Assembly: GCA_001662425.1 (NCBI GenBank)
Contig: BDDC01002084.1
Coordinates: forward strand, 1-11,314
Direction of reading: 5' to 3'
Source: Chlamydomonas sphaeroides
Lineage: Eukaryota > Chlorophyta > Chlorophyceae > Chlamydomonadales > Chlamydomonadaceae
Length of the DNA stretch: 11,314 nucleotides
The notes below the pieces were generated by a model that was not told the DNA's origin, searched no databases, and saw nothing but the letters and a program-made list of their open reading frames with translations. Every line of letters starts with the position of its first letter. Position 1 is the first letter of the stretch. Of the stretch, positions 9,401 to 11,314 are shown piece by piece. Position numbers and translations under genes: made by a program.

Positions 9401-11314
9401 GGCGGCACTGGAGGCCGGCCCAGGGTTGGCAGGGAGCGTGCGGCGCCCCTGCTGGCGCCCCTGCTGGCGCCCCTGCTGGCCTGCGTGCCTCACCCATCAC
9501 CATGCGCGGTGTGCGACGGGGGCGTAGGCACGCTAGCTAGCTGCAGCGCCTCCTACGGTGCGTGGCGCACCTGCCGCGCTGTGTGCAATGATAAATAAAA
9601 TAATAACAGTCATGTTGTATAATGGTAATGGAGGTTATAATAGTAATCCACCACCATGTGGTGCAGCGCACCGCGGCGTCGTACCCTGTGGCGAGCGAAC
9701 GCAGCCCCCCTGCCCCCGCGGCCTCACCTGGTAGGCCCCCAGCGTGCCGCTGAACATGCGCCAGGCCGCGCCCGCCACAGCCTGCGAGAGGGCCCGGCAG
9801 GAGAAGCAGCGGGCACAGGCGGCCGCAGCGCCGGTCAGACGGGCGCGGGAGCAGGGCGAGGCGCACTTGCGCAGCGTGGGCGCCGCCGAGCATGCGGGCG
9901 CTGCAGGGCTGCAGGCACTGCACTGCACTGCACCGCACGCACGTGACCTGACTGCCCCCGGCGCCCCGGAGCGCGGTGTACGGTGTGTTGCCAGCGTGCA
10001 ACCCGTGGTTGGGCACACAGGCCGGCAGCCGCCTGCCCTCGCTCGCCTGCATGTGGCCGGCCAGCGGCTTTGCAAAATAGCTCATGAGCTGCGTAAGGCA
10101 GCGCAGAGCCAGCATGCGGACCGCCCAGCCGGACGGGTCCTGGGAGAGGGGCGGCGGAAGGGGCGGAGGGGGCGCAGCAGGCCGAGGTGTGGAAGGCTGG
10201 GCACGCTCTGGCAAGCTTGGGCAGCAGGAGCCACGGCCGGGGCCGGAGCCACGGCCGGGGCCGGAGCCACGGCCGGGGCCGGAGCCACGGCCGGGGCCGG
10301 AGCAACGGCCGGGGCCGGCCGCCATGGCGCGCTGCCGGTGCCTCGCTCGGCACCTGGCGCCCGGCGCCACAGGAGTGCTGGCGCCTCCCGGGCGCCTGAC
10401 GCCGGGGTTGAGCTATCCCACAGTCTCGGGGCAGTCCTCGCATCGCACGAGTACCCCCAGGCTGTTCGTTGCGGCAACCCAGGAATCGCTCGTCCGCGCC
10501 TAGCAGCCATGCAGGCACCCCACCCGCTCGGGTGGCCCAGCGGCTGCGCCGCCGCCATCGGGCCCGAGCCAGGCCTCGCAAGCAAGGCAGCAAGCAAGCA
10601 AGGCAGCAAGCAAGCAAGGCAGCAAGCAAGCAAGCAAGCACGCAAGCAAGGCAGCTCCTCACAATACAACACGCAACGCATTCAACCTGCACAGCTGCGT
10701 GTGCGCGAGTGCGAGGCCGGGGCCCCGGCCGCACCTCGGGGTCCAGCTGCTGCGCCACCGCGCCGCACAGCAGCGGCAGCCAGGGTTCCACAAGCGGCAC
10801 CAGCAGGTCGCGGACCTGGGGGGCGCCAGGGGTGGTGAGGGCGGTGGGTTGCTTGCCAGACACGCCAGCAGCACTCCATCCGTGTGTGCATCAGTGCACA
10901 CCGCAGCGCTGCAGCACTGCCCTGAAGCAGGCTCCGCCAGCGGCACCAGCAGGTCGCGGAATCGGGCGGCGGCCGCGGAGCGATGTCGCTCAAGCTGCCG
11001 CCCCCGCCGCCCGCAGGAGTGGCGAGGCGCTCGGGCCCGTGACATGGCAGCGGCAGAGGCGTCGGAGCGCGTTGCCTGCTCCCGGACTGCACTCCGCGCC
11101 TGCCGCTGGACCACGCCACGCATGAGCCCCAGGCGCTTTGGCATGCCACGGCGCACCGGCGTAACGAGCCCGGCGTTGCAGAGCGGCGCGCCACATACGC
11201 AGCGAGCCATGCAGGCCTCCGGACAGAGGCCTCCGGCTGGCGCCCACCTGCCGCTGGTACACGCCCGCCATCAAGCCCAGGCTCTTGAGCAGGTCGTGGA
11301 ATATGGACACCGCC
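298..11314 (-). CDS. IPO9: Importin-9-like nuclear import receptor, 22 exons, both ends outside the window
   Basis: Exons on the minus strand, in transcript order: 11248-11314, 10735-10815, 10047-10139, 9728-9781, 9088-9207, 8353-8454, 7851-7970, 7241-7327, 6828-7007, 6153-6300, 5742-5827, 5473-5544, 5152-5208, 4728-4778, 3984-4082, 3341-3535, 2826-3069, 2321-2448, 1571-1709, 1366-1430, 928-1014, 298-450. Spliced, they give about 809 residues without a stop. The order of matches follows plant and human importin-9 (about 1,020 to 1,040 residues) from roughly residue 235 to 910, so the N-terminal Ran-binding region and the acidic C-terminus are missing only because the window ends. Importin-9/Kap114 proteins are HEAT-repeat karyopherins that carry histones H2A-H2B, ribosomal proteins and other basic cargo through nuclear pores under RanGTP control. 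The family call rests on motif recognition from memory, not on an alignment program. All introns are GT-AG except the one after exon 3 (GC-AG). Confidence 0.92.
451..927 (-). other. IPO9: Intron 21-22 (477 bp)
   Basis: GTGGGC...ACAG. It holds two imperfect copies of a CGCGCTCCAGCCGCAGCC block (near 698 and 749), a CCCAACGG doublet at 771-786, and a decayed copy of the exon 21 edge at 792-822. There is a more AT-rich patch at about 830-910. No other gene is seen. Confidence 0.8.
792..822 (-). repeat. Decayed copy of the 3' edge of exon 21 plus donor
   Basis: Minus strand: ATGCGCCGCATGCTGCTCAC then GAGCATGAAG followed by GTGCGG. It parallels the real exon 21 end, ACGCGCCACCCGCTGCTCAT then GAGCATCATG followed by GTGGGC. 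The product would be RRMLLTSMK against RHPLLMSIM. It lies in the intron downstream of the real exon. Confidence 0.6.
928..1014 (-). CDS. IPO9: IPO9 exon 21
   Basis: Twenty-nine codons (fragment residues 730-758), phase 0, acceptor CTCTGCAG and donor ATG|GTGGGC. SSCKAAAMALLELLRTRHP fits the KVTTSALALLLSTRHSEF helix of plant importin-9. A decayed copy of its 3' end lies 136 bp downstream at 792-822. Confidence 0.9.
1015..1365 (-). other. IPO9: Intron 20-21 (351 bp)
   Basis: GTGCGG...GCAG. It contains a near-identical copy of exon 20 at 1235-1289 and three tandem GGGGTC units at 1053-1072. Nothing else is recognised. Confidence 0.8.
1235..1289 (-). repeat. Near-identical copy of exon 20, acceptor missing
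   Basis: The block matches 1357-1411 closely, about five mismatches over the first fifty or so bases, at an offset of 122 bp. The minus strand would encode MDAVLPITLQRHDE followed by the same GTGCGGCAC donor context; exon 20 encodes LEAVLPIMLERHGE. No AG precedes the copy, and the frame differs from a read-through of exon 20, so I treat it as a duplicated exon fragment. Confidence 0.8.
1366..1430 (-). CDS. IPO9: IPO9 exon 20
   Basis: Two bases finish a Gly codon, then 21 codons (fragment residues 708-729). Acceptor GCGCGCAG, donor GAG|GTGCGG. PGATVSGLEAVLPIMLERHG fits the [20 protein letters not shown] stretch of human IPO9. A nearer AG (CCGTCAG) gives the wrong phase, which supports this acceptor. 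A near-identical copy of most of this exon lies 122 bp downstream, without an acceptor. Confidence 0.85.
1571..1709 (-). CDS. IPO9: IPO9 exon 19
   Basis: Forty-six codons plus one base (fragment residues 662-707 and the first base of 708). Acceptor CTGTGCAG, donor CCAG|GTACCG, phase 1. LISALSHMVVVGGAAGWLEA fits [20 protein letters not shown] of human IPO9. It is followed by a Pro/Ser-rich loop before the next helix. Confidence 0.9.
1710..2320 (-). other. IPO9: Intron 18-19 (611 bp)
   Basis: GTGGGG...GCAG. It holds copy 1 of the dispersed repeat, an AT-rich island with an (ATAAT)n-like run at 1847-1860, and several CTGATGTCA-type short direct repeats between 2109 and 2300. No coding potential that fits the flanking gene and no RNA gene is seen. 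Confidence 0.75.
1739..1788 (+). repeat. Dispersed repeat, copy 1 (partner at 6319-6368)
   Basis: About 50 bp beginning CATGGGAATAGCGGACTAGT, matching 6319-6368 at about 42 of 50 positions with no gaps. Both copies lie in introns of the same gene and in the same orientation. The similarity stops abruptly on the right. It is probably a relic of an interspersed element, family unknown. Confidence 0.65.
2321..2448 (-). CDS. IPO9: IPO9 exon 18
   Basis: Two bases finish the Gly codon started in exon 17, then 42 codons (fragment residues 619-661). Acceptor CCCCCGCAG. The donor is taken as GGG|GTGGGG, phase 0; the G-rich context makes this edge the least certain in the gene by a residue or two. ALVACLPSLAGC and ACASKLAASNMSLLV fit the helices before and through the AILSKMQQAETLSVM segment of human IPO9. 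Confidence 0.82.
2449..2825 (-). other. IPO9: Intron 17-18 (377 bp)
   Basis: A phase-1 intron, GTGCGT...CCCGCAG. It is pyrimidine-rich toward its 3' end on the transcript strand. It has a short ACACACACACG run at 2754-2764. No other element is recognised. Confidence 0.78.
2826..3069 (-). CDS. IPO9: IPO9 exon 17 (Gln/His/Pro/Ala low-complexity insertion)
   Basis: Eighty-one codons plus one base (fragment residues 538-618 and the first base of 619), the longest exon seen. Acceptor GCCACAG, donor GCGG|GTGCGT, phase 1. It starts LRAGREEALAW, matching SSGRQELLTW in plants, and ends LLLATLRQLQPGRDEYLTCF, matching the helix and turn SRLLNPD.../SQLLDPRTSEFTAAF. Between them lies a Gln4/(His-Pro)3/Gln2 run and an Ala-rich stretch that the plant and human proteins lack, likely a disordered loop between HEAT helices. 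The reading frame through the insertion is intact. Confidence 0.9.
3341..3535 (-). CDS. IPO9: IPO9 exon 16
   Basis: Sixty-five codons (fragment residues 473-537), phase 0, acceptor GTGCGCAG and donor CTG|GTGAGC. PPGLVEACLGLMGRLVRPG matches the PEGLASGSLDLLTMLLKGAP helix of plant importin-9. Then comes a helix ending LLALLPG, an acidic loop AAEDVDDSSGA, and AHAASQLLVEL, which fits the QNATECLAAFI helix. The acidic loop at the same place is a family trait (human TDDNA, plant SEDHGE). Confidence 0.93.
3536..3983 (-). other. IPO9: Intron 15-16 (448 bp)
   Basis: GTGTGG...GCAG. It is dominated by a 23-bp minisatellite and its diverged upstream copies (about 3560-3757), and by a C/T-rich stretch at 3917-3955. 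No gene is seen. Confidence 0.78.
3659..3753 (+). repeat. 23-bp minisatellite, 4 clear copies plus diverged copies to the left
   Basis: The unit is ATGTTAGGTAGAGGTCGGGG plus TGC/TGT. Copies start at 3659, 3682, 3705 and 3731; the third carries three extra C residues. Related but diverged GAGGTTGGGG-containing units extend left to about 3560. It lies inside the intron between exons 15 and 16. Confidence 0.85.
3984..4082 (-). CDS. IPO9: IPO9 exon 15
   Basis: Thirty-three codons (fragment residues 440-472), phase 0, acceptor CCGCCCAG and donor CAG|GTGTGG. LARVPACLGPLAQQALPVLA fits IKNSPGCLHPLTSRILPFIG of plant importin-9. The codons overlap a GGCAGGCA-type simple repeat at 4049-4076, yet the frame and helix pattern are kept. 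Confidence 0.88.
4133..4252 (+). repeat. Interspersed GCAGCAGTTGGCGGTT-type repeats
   Basis: The motif TTGGCGG recurs at least five times, twice as the longer block GCAGCAGTTGGCGG (4194-4207 and 4233-4246). The spacing is irregular. It lies directly next to the microsatellite. Confidence 0.7.
4283..4560 (+). repeat. 278-bp CATT tetranucleotide microsatellite
   Basis: Nearly pure (CATT)n, with a central block of CACT variants (about 4338-4408) and two CATGCATG/CATGC interruptions (about 4476-4500). On the transcript strand it reads (AATG)n inside an intron. Open frames through it, repeats of Ile-His-Ser-Phe, are an artefact of the 4-base period. Confidence 0.97.
4728..4778 (-). CDS. IPO9: IPO9 exon 14 (17 codons)
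   Basis: Seventeen codons (fragment residues 423-439), phase 0, acceptor CCGCAG and donor CAG|GTACGG. VWSSHVADPLVSESAL fits LWVVHISDPFMSIDVI of plant importin-9. Despite being the smallest exon it has a clear family match and good splice sites. Confidence 0.87.
4968..5126 (+). repeat. Diverged direct repeat, 126-bp offset, next to exon 13
   Basis: ACGACGATATGAACAATGAT at 4968 recurs as ACGACGATACGAATAATGAT at 5094; both are followed by ATGAGCTGCGAC. Each block is followed toward the right by a CGCACCTG(T/G)AGCAC string. At the right block this is the true exon 13 donor edge; at 5047-5058 it is a copy of it. Confidence 0.75.
5051..5062 (-). repeat. Copy of the exon 13 donor edge
   Basis: Minus strand GTGCTACAG|GTGCGC against the real GTGCTCCAG|GTGCGA at 5152, 101 bp away. 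The match is short, but it lies within a larger duplicated block, which raises its credibility. Confidence 0.5.
5152..5208 (-). CDS. IPO9: IPO9 exon 13
   Basis: Nineteen codons (fragment residues 404-422), phase 0, acceptor CCCGGCAG and donor CAG|GTGCGA. ADPAAAVAALPALSTPVLQ corresponds to the HEASASIESIISPVIL stretch in plants. The exon is short and weakly conserved by itself, but it is fixed by its neighbours and by the continuous frame. Confidence 0.82.
5473..5544 (-). CDS. IPO9: IPO9 exon 12
   Basis: Twenty-four codons (fragment residues 380-403), phase 0, acceptor CACGCCAG and donor AAG|GTACGG. The peptide EYLNLVLESMVPLIK fits the helix ETLVLVLETLQQAIK of plant importin-9. Confidence 0.9.
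5742..5827 (-). CDS. IPO9: IPO9 exon 11
   Basis: Two bases complete a Gly codon split across the phase-1 intron, then 28 codons follow (fragment residues 351-379). The spliced junction reads KIGACRALAALAP, matching VKVGACRALLQLLP of plant importin-9; the restored GACRA motif confirms both splice sites. Acceptor CCGTCGCAG, donor CTG|GTGAGG. Last helix: PLSGQLWSGL. Confidence 0.92.
5828..6152 (-). other. IPO9: Intron 10-11 (325 bp)
   Basis: A phase-1 intron, GTGCGT...GTCGCAG. It contains the 14-bp minisatellite just inside its donor. No other element is recognised. Confidence 0.8.
6078..6133 (+). repeat. 14-bp minisatellite, 4 perfect copies
   Basis: Four perfect copies of CATCACGCCGTACC, starting about 20 bp into the intron from the exon 10 donor. 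Confidence 0.95.
6153..6300 (-). CDS. IPO9: IPO9 exon 10
   Basis: Forty-nine codons plus one base (fragment residues 302-350 and the first base of 351). Acceptor CCCCTCAG, donor ATCG|GTGCGT, so it ends in phase 1. The helices NPLLVGRAMWLAARLAPRL and PEQRAALLAAAAAGL match SPFLLGRALWAASRFTVAM and PELIQQFLQATVSGL of human IPO9 nearly position by position. Confidence 0.93.
6301..6827 (-). other. IPO9: Intron 9-10 (527 bp)
   Basis: GTGGGG...CCTCAG. It holds copy 2 of the dispersed repeat at 6319-6368, a GC hairpin at about 6382-6406, and CTGTA/AAGTGTA short repeats at about 6625-6662. No coding sequence is supported. Confidence 0.78.
6319..6368 (+). repeat. Dispersed repeat, copy 2 (partner at 1739-1788)
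   Basis: Begins CATGGGAGTAACGAACTAGT and ends AAGCCCGGGCCCA. About 84 percent identical to 1739-1788, counted by eye. It lies directly upstream of a potential hairpin, CCCGCCC...GGGCGGG, with an 11-base loop. Confidence 0.65.
6828..7007 (-). CDS. IPO9: IPO9 exon 9 (WWKLREA helix and Gly/Ala-rich insertion)
   Basis: Sixty codons (fragment residues 242-301), phase 0, acceptor CGGCACAG and donor CAG|GTGGGG. It opens with AGWWKLREAALLAAG, matching the conserved WW(R/K)(L/I)(R/H)EA...AL helix of importin-9. Residues around 265-287 of the fragment are a Gly-rich then Ala/Arg-rich stretch without counterpart in the plant or human protein as I recall them, so probably a surface-loop expansion. The end, VMDSALAVDLQ, resumes helical character. 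Confidence 0.9.
7241..7327 (-). CDS. IPO9: IPO9 exon 8
   Basis: Twenty-nine codons (fragment residues 213-241), phase 0, acceptor GCCCGCAG and donor CAG|GTGGGC. The peptide AFGLDAASAILDAVERRMAE fits the TFGSEGINAVVDAAGKRFQE segment of plant importin-9. It then runs into an Ala-rich tail. Confidence 0.88.
7328..7850 (-). other. IPO9: Intron 7-8 (523 bp), with an AT-rich island
   Basis: GTGCGG...CCGCAG. Roughly 7445-7500 and 7645-7830 are clearly AT-richer than the rest of the window, with short repeats such as CATCTCTTG (7648 and 7740) and CTCTTGATGA/CTCTTGATAA. It could be an old insertion, but I see no terminal repeats or protein remnants. Confidence 0.7.
7851..7970 (-). CDS. IPO9: IPO9 exon 7 (YVADEDD loop, most diagnostic exon)
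   Basis: Forty codons (fragment residues 173-212), phase 0, acceptor CCGGCCAG and donor CAG|GTGCGG. The run QYVADEDDTTFTVRVSG is almost the signature of importin-9: human has QFVEDEDDDTFSYTVR and plants have QFVADEDE...CRISG in the same place. It is followed by the helix ELLLDSLLQ. This acidic loop after a Trp-containing helix is the main reason for choosing importin-9 over other importin-beta paralogues. Confidence 0.95.
7971..8352 (-). other. IPO9: Intron 6-7 (382 bp)
   Basis: GTGGGG...GGCCAG. The part next to exon 7 is strongly purine-rich on the plus strand (pyrimidine-rich in the transcript). The part next to exon 6 is AT-rich and carries a hairpin at 8299-8323. Confidence 0.78.
8299..8323. 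repeat. Perfect 11-bp inverted repeat with 3-base loop
   Basis: TATGCTTATGT, loop AAC, then ACATAAGCATA. It lies in an AT-rich patch of the intron, about 30 bp from the exon 6 donor. It could form a hairpin in the pre-mRNA. It has no U-tract and is not a bacterial terminator. Confidence 0.85.
8353..8454 (-). CDS. IPO9: IPO9 exon 6
   Basis: Thirty-four codons (fragment residues 139-172), phase 0, acceptor GCCCAG and donor CAG|GTGGGG. It encodes the HEAT helices LLELLMALVGLP and LPEMAHLAVAYMQ, matching the LFEFLSTIV and VRELVYQTVAFLQ helices of plant importin-9. Two further copies of its 5' edge lie upstream in the intron. The nearer one has its own acceptor and an open frame through to this exon. 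Confidence 0.9.
8509..8565 (-). repeat. Copy of the 5' part of exon 6 with its own acceptor
   Basis: Plus-strand bases 8535-8570 equal 8424-8459 at 35 of 36 positions. The minus strand reads CCACCCAG then codons for LFELLMALVGQPRVTRLLK, against LLELLMALVGLPRAAKLTK in exon 6. The offset is 111 bp, a multiple of three, and the frame stays open from here into exon 6. Use of this acceptor would add 37 residues. It is kept as a repeat because exon 6 alone fits the family length. Confidence 0.85.
8612..8656 (-). repeat. Second, more decayed copy of the exon 6 edge
   Basis: Plus strand CATGACACGCGGCAGGCCCA then CCCGCGCCATGACCCGTGAG, parallel to CACACGCGGCTGGCCCACCA in the nearer copy. It carries small insertions and substitutions and keeps no usable acceptor or frame. 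Confidence 0.6.
8680..8723 (+). repeat. 11-bp minisatellite, 4 copies
   Basis: Units CACCGCCGCTG, three perfect and one CACAGCCGCTG. It abuts the 15-bp array that begins at 8726. Confidence 0.9.
8726..8890 (+). repeat. 15-bp minisatellite, 11 copies
   Basis: Units of the form ACACA(A/C)G(T/C)AGCG(C/A)CC, eleven in a row. Variants are grouped: pure AAGTAGCGCCC units to the left, AAGCAG units to the right. The long open frames on both strands through it come from the period being a multiple of three. Confidence 0.97.
8919..8962 (-). repeat. Copy of the 3' edge of exon 5
   Basis: Minus strand reads GAGGGCAACACGCTGGGCCT then GGAGTCGCTGCTGGCGCAG, differing from exon 5 (9088 onward) by only a couple of bases. 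It would encode EGNTLGLESLLAQ against EGNTLDLESLLAQ. It is followed by GCAGGA rather than GTGACT, so no normal donor remains. Offset 169 bp, downstream of the real exon. Confidence 0.85.
9088..9207 (-). CDS. IPO9: IPO9 exon 5 (acidic, glycine-rich loop)
   Basis: Forty codons (fragment residues 99-138), phase 0, acceptor CGCCGCAG and donor CAG|GTGACT. A Gly/Glu-rich loop is followed by EVDSEGNTLDLESLLAQ, which matches the DSDGE...LD.FV/ENLVF stretch that plant and human importin-9 share at this point. A decayed copy of its 3' end lies 169 bp downstream in the intron, at 8919-8962. Confidence 0.9.
9208..9727 (-). other. IPO9: Intron 4-5 (520 bp)
   Basis: GTGAGG...GCCGCAG. It contains a 12-bp minisatellite at 9444-9479, a GCTAGCTAGCT palindromic run near 9534, and an AT-rich patch at about 9588-9650. 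No gene is seen. Confidence 0.78.
9444..9479 (+). repeat. 12-bp minisatellite, 3 copies
   Basis: Three perfect copies of CGCCCCTGCTGG within the intron between exons 4 and 5. Confidence 0.92.
9728..9781 (-). CDS. IPO9: IPO9 exon 4
   Basis: Eighteen codons (fragment residues 81-98), phase 0 at both ends, acceptor CTCTCGCAG and donor CAG|GTGAGG. The peptide AWRMFSGTLGAYQ fits the LWHTFESSLQVYL helix of plant importin-9, which precedes the variable acidic loop. Confidence 0.85.
10047..10139 (-). CDS. IPO9: IPO9 exon 3, followed by a GC donor
   Basis: Thirty-one codons (fragment residues 50-80). It starts DPSGWAVRMLALRCLTQL, closely matching the DPDDWSLRMEVLKCLNQF segment of plant importin-9, which makes it one of the strongest anchors of the gene call. 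The acceptor is CTCCCAG. The best 3' end is CAG|GCGAGC, a GC donor, because it joins exon 4 in phase with no extra residues relative to the family. A weak GT donor 30 bp further on (TGT|GTGCCC) would add ten residues in frame and is the alternative. Confidence 0.86.
10227..10316 (+). repeat. 18-bp minisatellite, 5 copies
   Basis: The unit GGAGCCACGGCCGGGGCC occurs five times, the last with one change (GGAGCAACGG). Being a multiple of three, it keeps several frames open on both strands without being coding. Confidence 0.95.
10578..10654 (+). repeat. 16-bp AAGCAAGGCAGCAAGC-type repeat
   Basis: About four to five units built from GCAAGCAAGGCA with extra AAGC tetramers, giving a mixed 16-bp/4-bp periodicity. 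Confidence 0.88.
10735..10815 (-). CDS. IPO9: IPO9 exon 2
   Basis: Twenty-seven codons (fragment residues 23-49), phase 0 at both ends, with acceptor CCCCCCAG and donor GAG|GTGCGG. It encodes an amphipathic HEAT helix, DLLVPLVEPWLPLL, at the place where plant importin-9 has TLVTPVLKVWMNQF. It ends LDPE, just before the DPSGW turn of exon 3. A decayed copy of its 5' end lies upstream at 10927-10961. Confidence 0.88.
10927..10961 (-). repeat. Decayed copy of the 5' edge of exon 2
   Basis: The minus strand would encode FRDLLVPLAEP against VRDLLVPLVEP. The plus strand shares the 20-base run AGCGGCACCAGCAGGTCGCG with exon 2. No AG precedes it, so it is not a usable exon. Offset 146 bp, upstream of the real exon. 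Confidence 0.8.
11099..11146 (-). repeat. Decayed copy of the 3' edge of exon 1
   Basis: The minus strand would encode KRLGLMRGVVQRQ against KSLGLMAGVYQRQ of exon 1. It is followed by GCGCGG instead of GTGGGC. Offset 148 bp, downstream of the real exon. Confidence 0.8.
11248..11314 (-). CDS. IPO9: IPO9 exon 1 of the window (5' part cut by the window edge)
   Basis: Twenty-two complete codons (fragment residues 1-22) ending in CAG before a GTGGGC donor. The helix GLMAGVYQRQ resembles the GAMSGVYKTE helix of plant importin-9, which lies just before the helix that leads into the EDPDDW turn. The exon continues to the right of the window, so its true start cannot be seen. A decayed copy of its 3' end lies 148 bp downstream in the intron. 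Confidence 0.85.

Larger units (their letters stand above)
10140..10734 (-). other. IPO9: Intron 2-3 (595 bp)
   Basis: GTGCGG...CTCCCAG. It contains the 18-bp minisatellite at 10227-10316 and the AAGCAAGGCAGC repeats at 10578-10654. No other feature is recognised. Confidence 0.8.
10816..11247 (-). other. IPO9: Intron 1-2 (432 bp)
   Basis: GTGGGC...CCCCAG. It contains decayed copies of both flanking exon edges: exon 2 (10927-10961) and exon 1 (11099-11146). No other element is recognised. Confidence 0.78.

Noticed and set aside
9537..10370. 277-residue minus-strand open frame
   Set aside because: It contains exon 3 in frame, then an 18-bp satellite on one side and intron on the other. The rest has no family resemblance.
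1..11314. tRNA, rRNA, self-contained transposon or defence system anywhere in the window
   Set aside because: I looked for cloverleaf and A/B-box patterns, transposase or reverse transcriptase motifs and terminal inverted repeats, and found none convincing by eye.

Overview
The window looks like nuclear DNA of a GC-rich green alga (chlorophyte, probably Chlamydomonadales or a related core chlorophyte). The reasons are many short GC-rich exons, introns of 140 to 645 bp with GTGCG/GTGAG-type donors and CAG acceptors, a strong G/C third-position bias, and many micro- and minisatellites in the introns. This lineage call is an inference; I cannot name a species. Nothing prokaryotic is present.

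One gene fills the window on the minus strand. I could splice 22 consecutive exons (numbered here 1 to 22 in transcript order, so exon 1 is at the right edge and exon 22 at 298..450) into an uninterrupted frame of about 809 residues. The spliced product reads in register along plant and human importin-9 (IPO9; yeast Kap114), a karyopherin-beta nuclear import receptor built of HEAT repeats. The best landmarks are the YVADEDD...TVRVSG loop in exon 7, WWKLREA in exon 9, the VGRAMWLAAR and GACRAL helices in exons 10 and 11, and the VRTRR element in exon 22. The N-terminal importin-beta/Ran-binding part lies beyond the right edge, and the C-terminal acidic tail lies beyond the left edge. No second gene is supported on either strand.

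Nineteen of the 22 exons end in phase 0; exons 10, 17 and 19 end in phase 1 and join correctly to the next exon. One intron (after exon 3) has a GC donor. Exon 9 and exon 17 carry low-complexity Gly/Ala and Gln/His/Pro/Ala stretches that look like lineage-specific loop expansions.

The introns hold the unexpected structure. At least nine places contain a second, partly decayed copy of the edge of the neighbouring exon, often together with its splice site. These lie beside exons 1, 2, 5, 6 (twice), 13, 20, 21 and 22. The copy upstream of exon 6 keeps a good acceptor and an open, in-phase frame through to exon 6, so it could add 37 residues by alternative splicing. The introns also hold a 278-bp TTCA-type microsatellite, at least eight minisatellites with units of 11 to 23 bp, a dispersed repeat of about 50 bp present in two introns, and several AT-rich islands with small inverted repeats.
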